The notes beneath the pieces were generated by a model. That model ran no database searches. It was not told the origin of the DNA and worked only from the letters and a program-made list of their open reading frames with translations. From Streptomyces coelicoflavus (GTDB lineage Bacteria; Actinomycetota; Actinomycetes; Streptomycetales; Streptomycetaceae), in assembly GCF_003112555.1 (NCBI RefSeq), contig NZ_BEWB01000012.1, forward strand, positions 62,001 to 126,000: a DNA stretch of 64,000 nt, given 5' to 3'. The position numbers and the translations under genes were made by a program. Position 1 is the first letter of the stretch, and every line of letters starts with the position of its first letter. Positions 41,301-48,852 of the stretch are shown here, one piece after another.

Positions 41301-42097
41301 GCAGTGCCCTGGACCAGCTGGCCAACACCTGCGCCCTTCAGTGGTTCCTCGGCCGTGAGGTGAAGGCCGACGCCCCGGCGACCACCGCCCAGGGCTTCGG
41401 CAACGTGGTGCACGTGCTCGCCGACGAGGTGGCCTCCGGGCACACACCCGCCGACCTCGCCGTCCTCATGGAGCGCCTGGAATCCGTGTGGAACGCCCTG
41501 GCCTTCGACGCGCCGTGGAAGTCGGCGCAGGAGAAGGCCAACGCGCGCGTGGCGCTCGAGCGCTTCCTCAAGTGGCACGTCATGGACCGTGCGGGGCGCA
41601 CCCCGGTGGCGAGCGAGCACGACTTCGACGTGACCCTGGCGGCGGGCGACTACGAGGTCCGCATCCGCGGCCAGATGGACCGGGTGGAGGCCGACGGCGA
41701 CGGCCGTGCCTACGTCGTCGACTTCAAGACCGGCAAACAGGCACCCACGTCCGCGGAGGTGGCCCGCCACCCCCAGCTCGCCGTGTACCAGCTCGCCGTC
41801 CGCGAGGGCGCCGTCGACGACGCCTTCGACGGCGTACGCCCGGAACCGGGCGGCGCCGAACTCGTCCACCTGCGCCAGGGCGCGCCCAAGCGGGACGGCG
41901 GCGAGACCCTGCCGAAGGTCCAGGCGCAGGAGTCGCAGGAGGGACCCGCGGGCGAGTGGGTGGGCGACCTGCTGGCCACGGCGGCCGGCAAGGTCCTCGA
42001 CGAACGGTTCACCCCGACCACGGGCCAGCACTGCAGCCACTGCGCCTTCCGCGCGTCGTGCAGCGCGCGGCCCGAGGGGCGGCAGGTCGTGGAGTGA
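38393..42097 (+). CDS. adnA: AdnA: helicase-nuclease subunit of the AdnAB double-strand-break resection complex
   Basis: 1234 aa, longer than mycobacterial AdnA (~1050). N-terminal UvrD-like motor: Walker A LAGPGTGKTT (~residues 56-65), Walker B/motif II VYVDEYQDTD, motif III GDPDQSIYAFRG, motif V TAHRAKGLEW, motif VI YVAATRARERL. C-terminal RecB-family nuclease with GQMDRVEAD and VVDFKTGK, and Fe-S-type cysteines (NTCALQWF plus CSHCAFRASC). A ~95-residue Asp/Thr/Ala repeat insertion interrupts the motor near residues 500-595. GTG 38393 is the start; a 45-aa uORF overlaps it. Partner of AdnB downstream. Confidence 0.92.
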   Translation: MSSSSSSGHPPHPQVRRGSRGAYRLVRTPPARMDPPRLDAAQRAVVDHRSGPLLVLAGPGTGKTTTLVESVADRIAQGGDPERILVLTFSRKAAVELRDRMALRIGAARAPRATTFHSFGYALVRAHQDSELFVEPLRLLSGPEQDVTVRELLAGQVDLERLGLAHVRWPDELRACLTTRGFADEVRAVLARSRELGLGPDALGAFARRIGRPDWRAAAVFLAEYLDVLDLQGVLDYAELVHRAVLLARRPEVAAHLTAQYDAVYVDEYQDTDPAQVRLLHALAGGGRSLVAFGDPDQSIYAFRGADVNGILDFPTAFPRADGRPAPVAVLRTSRRSGAALLAATRLLTQRMPLTRLPADKVRAHRELAPVRDGGRVEAYTYPTSGTELDNVADILRRAHLEDGVPWRDMAVLVRAGSRTIPTLRRALTAAGVPLDIDGDDLPLRHEPAVAPLLTALRAVAEAETGTGEQRTGERGGAGAAEDALPDTVASTHDVGAAAPAERADDTPRTADADDTRHTADVDDTPGTADADDTAHTTDADDTPHTAVADDAPDPAAEAETAPTPDAGAATDAASGTDAATGTDADADTGTEARPPRGERAPRADAPCWLPTETALTLLTSPLAGMDAADLRRLGRALREEQRAAGIPLPPPSDELLARALAEPERLAVHDPAYARGAQRLGALLRRARERLAGGGSAEEALWDLWNGTPWPARLERSARRGGAAGRNADRDLDAVCALFATAARAEERTGGRGALNFLEQIDAEDIAADTLTRRAVRPDAVRLMTAHRAKGLEWRLVVVAGVQEGLWPDLRRRGSLLEADRIGRDGLAEPLTPGALLAEERRLFYVAATRARERLVVTAVKAPADDGDQPSRFLAELGVEPADVTGRPRRPLAVAALVAELRATTVDPRVSAPLREAAARRLARLAALTDEDGRPLVPAAHPYRWWGMWDPTESKVPLRDRDQPVTLSGSALDQLANTCALQWFLGREVKADAPATTAQGFGNVVHVLADEVASGHTPADLAVLMERLESVWNALAFDAPWKSAQEKANARVALERFLKWHVMDRAGRTPVASEHDFDVTLAAGDYEVRIRGQMDRVEADGDGRAYVVDFKTGKQAPTSAEVARHPQLAVYQLAVREGAVDDAFDGVRPEPGGAELVHLRQGAPKRDGGETLPKVQAQESQEGPAGEWVGDLLATAAGKVLDERFTPTTGQHCSHCAFRASCSARPEGRQVVE
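39905..40039 (+). repeat. 27-bp tandem repeat inside adnA
   Basis: Five copies with exact 27-bp period (starts 39905, 39932, 39959, 39986, 40013) encode DDTPRTADA-like nonapeptides at residues ~505-553. Confidence 0.85.
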
Positions 42098-42261
42098 GCG
42101 ACGCGAACAGCCGGTGCACGGCGACGGGACTCCGGACCGAAGGGCGGCCGAGCCGGAGCCACCCGCGCCAGCGGCCGGTGTGACAAGTCGCACCACACCG
42201 GCTGACCTGCGCTTACCCCACCCCTCGGGGACACCGGGCACCCGCTGTCAGCGGCCGCCGC

Positions 42262-42267
42262 TAGCCT
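42262..42267 (+). promoter_or_regulatory. Putative -10 box for a leaderless adnB transcript
   Basis: TAGCCT ends 7 nt before GTG 42275 in the 177-bp adnA-adnB gap; no RBS is visible. Confidence 0.45.
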
Positions 42268-42274
42268 CTCTGAC

Positions 42275-45200
42275 GTGCCCGCCCACATCACCGATCCCGA
42301 GCAGCTCAAGGAGCTCCTCGGCATCCCCTTCACCCCGGAGCAGACGGCCTGCATCGTCGCGCCGCCCGCCCCGCAGGTGATCGTGGCCGGAGCCGGGTCC
42401 GGCAAGACGACGGTGATGGCCGCACGCGTGGTGTGGCTGGTCGGCACCGGCCAGGTCGCCCCGGAACAGGTCCTCGGGCTCACCTTCACGAACAAGGCGG
42501 CCGGCGAACTCGCCGAACGCGTCCGTACGGCCCTGGTCAGAGCGGGCGTGACCGACCCGGACCTGATCGACCCGGACCACCCGCCGGGCGAGCCCGCGAT
42601 CTCGACGTACCACGCCTTCGCGGGCCGCCTCCTGACCGACCACGGCCTGCGCCTCGGCCTCGAGCCGACCTCCCGCCTGCTCGCCGACGCCACCCGCTAC
42701 CAGCTCGCCGCGCGGGTCCTGCGCGAGGCCCCCGGCCCCTACCCGGCGCTCACCCGGTCCTTCGCCGACCTGGTCAGCGACCTCCTCGCCCTCGACGCCG
42801 AACTCGCCGAGCATCTGGTGCGTCCCGAGGACCTGCTCGCCTGGGACGCCGGCCTGCTGGACGCCCTGGAGGACGTCCGGCTCGGCAACGCCGACCTGCG
42901 CAAGGTCCCCGAGGCCGCCGCCGCCCGCCGCGAACTGGCCGACCTGGTGATCCGCTACCGGGCCGCCAAACGCCGGCAGGACCTGCTCGACTTCGGCGAC
43001 CAGATCGCCCTGTCCGCCCAGCTCGCCGGGCTCCCCGAGGTCGGACGCATCCTGCGCGACGAGTACCGGGTGGTGCTGCTCGACGAGTACCAGGACACGT
43101 CGGTGGCCCAGCGCATCCTCCTGGCGGGCCTCTTCGGCGGCGGCACCGGCCACCCCGTGACCGCCGTGGGCGACCCCTGCCAGGCGATCTACGGCTGGCG
43201 CGGCGCCTCCGTCGCCAACCTCGACGACTTCCCCGAACACTTCGCCCACGCGGACGGCCGTCCCGCCGTCCGTCAGGCGCTCAGCGAGAACCGCCGCAGC
43301 GGCGGCCGCCTCCTCGACCTCGCCAACGGCCTCGCCGAGCCCCTGCGCGCCATGCACGCGGGCGTGGAGGCCCTGCGACCCGCCCCGGGTGCCGAACGCG
43401 ACGGCATCGTCCGCTGCGCCCTGCTGCGCACCCACGCCGAGGAGATCGACTGGATCGCCGACTCCGTCGCCCACCTCGTGCGCACCGGCAAGGCGCCCGG
43501 TGAGATCGCCGTCCTGTGCCGCACCGCGACCGACTTCGCCGAGATCCAGGGCGCGCTGGTGGCCCGCGACGTCCCCGTGGAGGTCGTCGGCCTCTCCGGG
43601 CTGCTGCATCTGCCCGAGGTGGCCGACCTGGTCGCCGTCTGCGAGGTCCTCCAGGACCCGGGCGCCAACGCCTCCCTGGTCCGGCTGCTCTCCGGCCCGC
43701 GCTGGCGCATCGGCCCGCGCGACCTCGCCCTCCTGGGACGCCGCGCCCGGCTGCTCGTGAGCCACGCGCGCGTGGAGGGCGATGACGACCCGGACCGGAG
43801 GCTGGCCGAGGCCGTCGAGGGGGTGGACCCGTCCGAGGTGATATCGCTCGCGGACGCCCTGGACACCTTCCTGGAGACGCCGCTGGACGGCACCGGCGGC
43901 GACGACGGGCTGCCGTTCTCACCGGACGCGCGCGTGCGGTTCGCGCGGCTCGCCACCGAACTGCGCGAGCTGCGCCGAGCCCTGTCCGACCCGCTCATGG
44001 ACGTCCTGCACCGCGTCCTCGCCGTCACCGGCCTGGAGGTCGAGCTGTCGGCGTCCCCGCACGCCCTGGCGGCCCGCCGTCGCGAGACCCTGTCCAACTT
44101 CCTCGACGTCGCCGCGTCCTTCGCCGCCGGCGACGGCGAGGCCACCCTGCTGGCCTTCCTCGGCTTCCTGCGTACCGCCGCCCAGTACGAGAAGGGCCTG
44201 GACAACGCGCTGCCCGGCGGAGAGAACACCGTCAAGGTGCTCACCGCGCACAAGTCCAAGGGCCTCGAGTGGGACGTCGTCGCCGTGCCCGGCCTCGTCA
44301 CCGGCACCTTCCCCAGCGGCCAGGGCCGCGAGAAGTGGACCGCCCAGGGCAAGGTGCTGCCGCACGCCCTGCGCGGCGACGCCGACACCCTGCCCGACGT
44401 CGAAGCCTGGGACTCCCGAGGCCTGAAGGCCTTCCAGGAGGCCATGAAGGACCACCAGCACACCGAGGAGCTCCGCCTCGGCTACGTCACCTTCACCCGG
44501 CCGCGCTCCCTGCTCCTCGGCTCCGGCCACTGGTGGGGGCCCAGCCAGAAGAGACCCCGCGGACCGTCCGACTTCCTCACGGCCCTCTACGAGCACTGCG
44601 CGGCCGGACACGGCGAGATCGAGGTCTGGGCGGACGCACCGGCCGAGGACGAGGAGAACCCGGCCCTGCACCGGGCGACCGCCGACGAGGTCTGGCCCCT
44701 GCCCCTGGACGACGCGGCACTCGCCCGGCGCCGGGCCGCCGCCGAGACGGTCCTCGCCCACCTGGACGCCCTCGCCACCAGGGAGGACGGCTCTCCCACC
44801 GTCCCCGACACCTACGACGACCCGGACTGGCCGCCACCTCCCGAGTACGACGAGGCGTTCCCGGAGGAGGCGGACGACGCCGACCCGGCCGCCGGGGACC
44901 CCGCCGACTGGGACACCTGGACCACGGACCGCCCCGGCGACACCTGGACCACGGACCGCCCCGACGCCGCGCGGAGCCGGCCCGGGGCCCCGCAGGGCAG
45001 CCCCACCGTCCCGCACCAGGCGTCGCCCCCCGAGCCGCATCGGGGCGACGCCCCCGCACCCGCCCGCCTCACCCCGGAAGAGGCCCGTACCGTCGCCTCC
45101 TGGGACCGCGACCTCGAGGCGCTCACCGGCGAGCTGCTGCGCGCGCGTGAGAGCGTCACGGAGGTTCCCCTCCCGGCTTCCCTGACCGCCACCCAGCTGC

Positions 45201-45799
45201 TGAGCCTGGCCGCCGACCCGGACGGGTTCGCCCAGGAGCTGGCCCGCCCCATGCCCCGTCCGCCCCAGCCCGCCGCCCGCCGCGGCACCCGTTTCCACGC
45301 CTGGGTGGAGGCCCGGTTCGAACCGCTGACGCTGCCCCTGCTGGAACCGGAGGAGCTCCCGGGCGGTGACGCCGAGATCGCCGACGAACAGGACCTGGAG
45401 TTCCTGAAGGACGCCTTCGAGCGCACCGAGTACGCCCGCCGCACACCGTTCCGCGTCGAGGCGCCCTTCCAGCTCTCGCTGGCCGGCCGGGTCGTACGCG
45501 GCCGCATAGACGCCGTCTACAAGGAGGGCGACGGAGACACGGCGACGTACGAGATCGTCGACTGGAAGACCAACCGCGCCGCGACCGCGGACCCGCTCCA
45601 GCTCGCGCTCTACCGCATCGCCTGGGCCGAGCAGCAGGGCGTGCCGCCCACCTCGGTGACGGCCGCCTTCCTGTACGTACGCACCGGCGAGGTCGTGCGG
45701 CCCGAGGGACTGCCGGACCGCGCGGCGCTGGAGAAACTGCTGCTGGCCGATCCGGTCGGTGACGAACCGCACGATCGGGGGGTGCCTGCGGGCCGATAG
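42275..45799 (+). CDS. adnB: AdnB: helicase-nuclease subunit of AdnAB
   Basis: 1174 aa. UvrD-like motor: VAGAGSGKTT (Walker A), motif Ia TFTNKAAGEL, LLDEYQDTSVAQ, GDPCQAIYGWRGA, LTAHKSKGLEWDVV and YVTFTRPRSLLL. A C-terminal PD-(D/E)XK nuclease shows GRIDAVYKEG and EIVDWKTNR. Between them lies an acidic linker with a duplicated DTWTTDRPD segment (about residues 880-905). In mycobacteria AdnB is the leading translocase. GTG 42275 is preceded by a -10 box rather than an RBS. The gene ends 10 bp before the dipeptidase start. Confidence 0.93.
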   Translation: MPAHITDPEQLKELLGIPFTPEQTACIVAPPAPQVIVAGAGSGKTTVMAARVVWLVGTGQVAPEQVLGLTFTNKAAGELAERVRTALVRAGVTDPDLIDPDHPPGEPAISTYHAFAGRLLTDHGLRLGLEPTSRLLADATRYQLAARVLREAPGPYPALTRSFADLVSDLLALDAELAEHLVRPEDLLAWDAGLLDALEDVRLGNADLRKVPEAAAARRELADLVIRYRAAKRRQDLLDFGDQIALSAQLAGLPEVGRILRDEYRVVLLDEYQDTSVAQRILLAGLFGGGTGHPVTAVGDPCQAIYGWRGASVANLDDFPEHFAHADGRPAVRQALSENRRSGGRLLDLANGLAEPLRAMHAGVEALRPAPGAERDGIVRCALLRTHAEEIDWIADSVAHLVRTGKAPGEIAVLCRTATDFAEIQGALVARDVPVEVVGLSGLLHLPEVADLVAVCEVLQDPGANASLVRLLSGPRWRIGPRDLALLGRRARLLVSHARVEGDDDPDRRLAEAVEGVDPSEVISLADALDTFLETPLDGTGGDDGLPFSPDARVRFARLATELRELRRALSDPLMDVLHRVLAVTGLEVELSASPHALAARRRETLSNFLDVAASFAAGDGEATLLAFLGFLRTAAQYEKGLDNALPGGENTVKVLTAHKSKGLEWDVVAVPGLVTGTFPSGQGREKWTAQGKVLPHALRGDADTLPDVEAWDSRGLKAFQEAMKDHQHTEELRLGYVTFTRPRSLLLGSGHWWGPSQKRPRGPSDFLTALYEHCAAGHGEIEVWADAPAEDEENPALHRATADEVWPLPLDDAALARRRAAAETVLAHLDALATREDGSPTVPDTYDDPDWPPPPEYDEAFPEEADDADPAAGDPADWDTWTTDRPGDTWTTDRPDAARSRPGAPQGSPTVPHQASPPEPHRGDAPAPARLTPEEARTVASWDRDLEALTGELLRARESVTEVPLPASLTATQLLSLAADPDGFAQELARPMPRPPQPAARRGTRFHAWVEARFEPLTLPLLEPEELPGGDAEIADEQDLEFLKDAFERTEYARRTPFRVEAPFQLSLAGRVVRGRIDAVYKEGDGDTATYEIVDWKTNRAATADPLQLALYRIAWAEQQGVPPTSVTAAFLYVRTGEVVRPEGLPDRAALEKLLLADPVGDEPHDRGVPAGR

Positions 45800-45802
45800 G
45801 CT
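45797..45802 (+). promoter_or_regulatory. Putative -10 box overlapping the adnB stop codon
   Basis: TAGGCT, whose first three bases are the adnB TAG, ends 7 nt before ATG 45810, suggesting a separate leaderless transcript for the dipeptidase. Confidence 0.4.
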
Positions 45803-45809
45803 CGTAAGC

Positions 45810-47222
45810 ATGAGCCACCCCGTTGACAATGCTGTCAGCGCTGTCCGCACGTACATCGAACAGCACCGCGCCGCCTTCCTCGACGACCTCGTCGACTGGC
45901 TGCGCATCCCGTCCGTGTCGGCCCAGCCCGACCACGCGCCCGATGTCCGCCGCAGCGCCGACTGGCTCGCCGCCAAACTGAAGGAGACCGGCTTCCCGAC
46001 CGCCGAGGTCTGGCCCACTCCCGGGGCCCCCGCGGTCTTCGCCGAGTGGCCCTCCGGGGACCCGCGGGCACCGACGGTCCTCGTCTACGGCCACCACGAC
46101 GTACAGCCCGCCGCCCGCGAGGACGGCTGGGACAGCGAGCCCTTCGAGCCCGTCTTCCGCGAGAACCGTCTCTACGCGCGCGGGGCGGCCGACGACAAGG
46201 GGCAGGTCTTCTTCCACACGCTCGGCGTCCGCGCCCATCTCGCAGCGACCGGCCGCACCGCCCCCGCGGTGAACCTCAAGCTGCTGATCGAGGGCGAGGA
46301 GGAATCCGGCTCCCCGCACTTCCGCGCCCTCGTCGAGGAGCGCGCCGAGCGGCTCACCGCCGACGCGGTGATCGTCTCCGACACCGGCATGTGGTCCGAG
46401 GACACCCCCACGGTCTGCACCGGCATGCGGGGCCTCGCCGAGTGCGAGATACGGCTGCACGGGCCCGACCAGGACATCCACTCGGGCTCCTTCGGCGGCG
46501 CGGTCCCCAACCCGGCCACCGCCGTCGCCCGCCTCGTCGCCGCCCTGCACGACGAGCACGCGCGCGTGGCGATCCCGGGCTTCTACGACGGCGTGATCGA
46601 ACTCACCGGCCGCGAACGCGAACTCTTCGCCGAGCTGCCCTTCGACGAACCGCAGTGGCTGCGCACGGCCAAGTCGTACGCCGCCCACGGCGAGGCCGGG
46701 CACACCACCCTGGAGCGCGTCTGGGCCCGCCCCACCGCCGAGGTCAACGGCATCGGCGGCGGCTACCAGGGCCCCGGCAGCAAGACGATCATCCCGTCGT
46801 CCGCCATGGTGAAGCTCTCCTTCCGCCTCGTCGCGGGCCAGGACCCGGACCACGTGGAGAAGGCCGTCCGCGCCTGGGCCGCCGAGCAGGTGCCCCCGGG
46901 CATCCGCTGCGAGATCACCTTCGGCTCCGCCACCCGCCCCTGCCTGACGCCGTTGGACCACCCGGCGCTGCGGTCCGTGGTCCGCGCGATGGGCCGGGCC
47001 TTCGAGACACCGGTCCGCTTCACCCGGGAGGGCGGCTCGGGACCGGCCGCCGACCTTCAGGAGGTCCTCGGCGCGCCGGTGCTGTTCCTCGGCATCTCCG
47101 TCCCGTCGGACGGCTGGCACGCCCCCGACGAGAAGGTGGAACTGGATCTGCTCCTCAAGGGCGTCGAAACCTCGGCCCATCTCTGGGGCGACCTGGCGGA
47201 GTACTGGCGTCACGCGCCCTGA
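45810..47222 (+). CDS. M20-family dipeptidase
   Basis: 470 aa, cytoplasmic two-zinc peptidase. Metal site motifs: YGHHDVQP (first His/Asp), GAADDKGQV (bridging Asp), EGEEESGSP (catalytic Glu pair), VSDTGMW and a late SDGWHAPDEKV His. The dimerisation domain sits between (GPDQDIHSGSFGGAVPNP). The nearest family is CNDP-like/PepV-type dipeptidases. It begins 10 bp after adnB. Confidence 0.91.
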   Translation: MSHPVDNAVSAVRTYIEQHRAAFLDDLVDWLRIPSVSAQPDHAPDVRRSADWLAAKLKETGFPTAEVWPTPGAPAVFAEWPSGDPRAPTVLVYGHHDVQPAAREDGWDSEPFEPVFRENRLYARGAADDKGQVFFHTLGVRAHLAATGRTAPAVNLKLLIEGEEESGSPHFRALVEERAERLTADAVIVSDTGMWSEDTPTVCTGMRGLAECEIRLHGPDQDIHSGSFGGAVPNPATAVARLVAALHDEHARVAIPGFYDGVIELTGRERELFAELPFDEPQWLRTAKSYAAHGEAGHTTLERVWARPTAEVNGIGGGYQGPGSKTIIPSSAMVKLSFRLVAGQDPDHVEKAVRAWAAEQVPPGIRCEITFGSATRPCLTPLDHPALRSVVRAMGRAFETPVRFTREGGSGPAADLQEVLGAPVLFLGISVPSDGWHAPDEKVELDLLLKGVETSAHLWGDLAEYWRHAP

Positions 47223-47382
47223 GCGTCGCGAACGGTCCGGGACCGACCGGCAGCGCGCGCGGCACACTGGAAAGGCCGCCCCGCACCGCCGAGCCCTCCC
47301 GGACCCCGGTCACCATCCGCCGTACGAACCACTGCACCCGCCTGCCGAACCGAACCGCTCACCGGGGGAGTTGGAACCACTC

Positions 47383-48327
47383 GTGACCACCTGGACCGAC
47401 CACACCGCCGACCGTCCCATCTCGCTCACCGCCCCGAGCGGCATCGACCGCGCCGCCCACCACCGCCTCGACGAGGCCTGGCTCGCGGCGGCGTGGAGCC
47501 ACCCCTCGACCCGCTGCTTCGTGGTCTCCGGCGGCCAGGTCCTCATCGACGAGACACCCGACGGGGCCACCGAACTCGTCATGACGCCCTCCTTCGAGGC
47601 CCCGCTCACCGAGGCACACCGGTACTTCCTGGGCACCGACGAGGAGGGGACCAGCTTCTTCGCCCTCCAGAAGGACTCCCTGCCCGGCCGCATGGACCAG
47701 TCCGCGCGCCCGGCGGGCCTGCGCGAGGCCGGCCTGCTCCTGTCGGACCGCGACGCCGGACTGATGGCCCACGCGGTCGCCCTGGAGAACTGGCAGCGCC
47801 TGCACCGGTTCTGCTCCCGCTGCGGCGAGCGCACCGTGATCGCCGCGGCCGGCCACATCCGCCGGTGCCCCGCCTGCGGCGCCGAGCACTACCCGCGCAC
47901 GGACCCCGCGGTGATCATGGCGGTCACGGACGGTGAGGACCGCATCCTGCTCGGCCGCCAGGTGCACTGGCCCGAGGGCCGCTTCTCGACCCTCGCCGGT
48001 TTCGTGGAACCCGGGGAGTCCATCGAGCAGTCGGTGCGCCGCGAGGTCCAGGAGGAGGTCGGCGTCACCGTCGGTCCGGTCGAGTACGTCGCGAGCCAGC
48101 CGTGGCCCTTCCCGTCCAGCCTGATGCTGGGCTTCATGGCCCACGCCACCTCGACCGCGATCAACGTCGACGGCGACGAGATCCACGAAGCCCGCTGGTT
48201 CTCCCGCGACGAACTGGGCGCCGCCTTCGAGTCCGGCGAGGTGCTGCCGCCCTACGGCATCTCGATCGCGGCCCGCCTCATCGAGCTCTGGTACGGCAAG
48301 CCGCTGCCGACACGCGGCGGCTTCTGA
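47383..48327 (+). CDS. nudC: NudC: NAD+ diphosphatase / NAD-decapping NUDIX hydrolase
   Basis: 314 aa. Cleaves NADH to NMNH and AMP and can remove NAD caps from RNA. A poorly conserved N-terminal domain, a zinc ribbon (CSRCG and CPACG), the NUDIX box GFVEPGESIEQSVRREVQEEVG and, 15-20 residues later, the family-defining SQPWPFP. GTG 47383 has GGGGGAG 12 nt upstream; an in-frame TTG at 47371 sits directly on that RBS and is less likely. Ends in a strong terminator. Confidence 0.93.
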   Translation: MTTWTDHTADRPISLTAPSGIDRAAHHRLDEAWLAAAWSHPSTRCFVVSGGQVLIDETPDGATELVMTPSFEAPLTEAHRYFLGTDEEGTSFFALQKDSLPGRMDQSARPAGLREAGLLLSDRDAGLMAHAVALENWQRLHRFCSRCGERTVIAAAGHIRRCPACGAEHYPRTDPAVIMAVTDGEDRILLGRQVHWPEGRFSTLAGFVEPGESIEQSVRREVQEEVGVTVGPVEYVASQPWPFPSSLMLGFMAHATSTAINVDGDEIHEARWFSRDELGAAFESGEVLPPYGISIAARLIELWYGKPLPTRGGF

Positions 48328-48340
48328 ACCCGGCACCACA

Positions 48341-48380
48341 AGAGGGGCGGCCCTCCCGTCGCGGGGAGGGCCGCCCCTCT
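48341..48380. terminator. Bidirectional terminator between nudC and mycoredoxin
   Basis: A 17-bp perfect stem (48341-48357 with 48364-48380) around GTCGCG, between convergent stops at 48327 and 48417. Confidence 0.9.
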
Positions 48381-48416
48381 GAGCCTTCTGCGGCCGGCTG
48401 AGTCCCGGCCTGCCGG

Positions 48417-48659
48417 CTACGCGCCGACCTTCTGCTTCACCTGCGCCAGCGACGGGTTCGTCAGCGTCGAGCCGTCGGGGAAGAGCACGGTCGGCACCGT
48501 CTGGTTTCCGCCATTCGCCTTCTCCACGAACGCGGCGGACTCCGGGTCCTGCTCGATGTTGACCTCGGTGTACGCGATGCCCTCGCGGTCCATCTGGCTC
48601 TTCAGCCGACGGCAGTAGCCGCACCACGTGGTGCTGTACATCGTCACAGTGCCCGACAT
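48417..48659 (-). CDS. mrx1: Mycoredoxin (glutaredoxin-like, mycothiol-dependent)
   Basis: 80 aa thioredoxin-fold protein with active site WCGYC (Cys13, Cys16), cis-Pro region NQTVPTVLF and GSTLTNPS. Reduces protein-mycothiol mixed disulfides in actinobacteria. ATG 48659 has AAGGAG 11 nt upstream. Located between nudC and uvrD2, the same place as mycobacterial mrx1. Confidence 0.9.
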   Translation of the reverse strand: MSGTVTMYSTTWCGYCRRLKSQMDREGIAYTEVNIEQDPESAAFVEKANGGNQTVPTVLFPDGSTLTNPSLAQVKQKVGA

Positions 48660-48852
48660 GTCTCTCGTGCTCCTTCGGCGACTCGGGAAAGCTGCGGCCC
48701 GGGGATGAGGTCGCAGGAGGTGAACGTCCGCGGCGGCGCCACCATTCCCGCCTCGTGAACGCCGTGTGACGCCTGTCGCATTGGTACGACTATCGGTGCG
48801 TGCCTGTGGACAACCGAACCACCCGTCTCGCGAGACCTGGCAGCATGGCGGT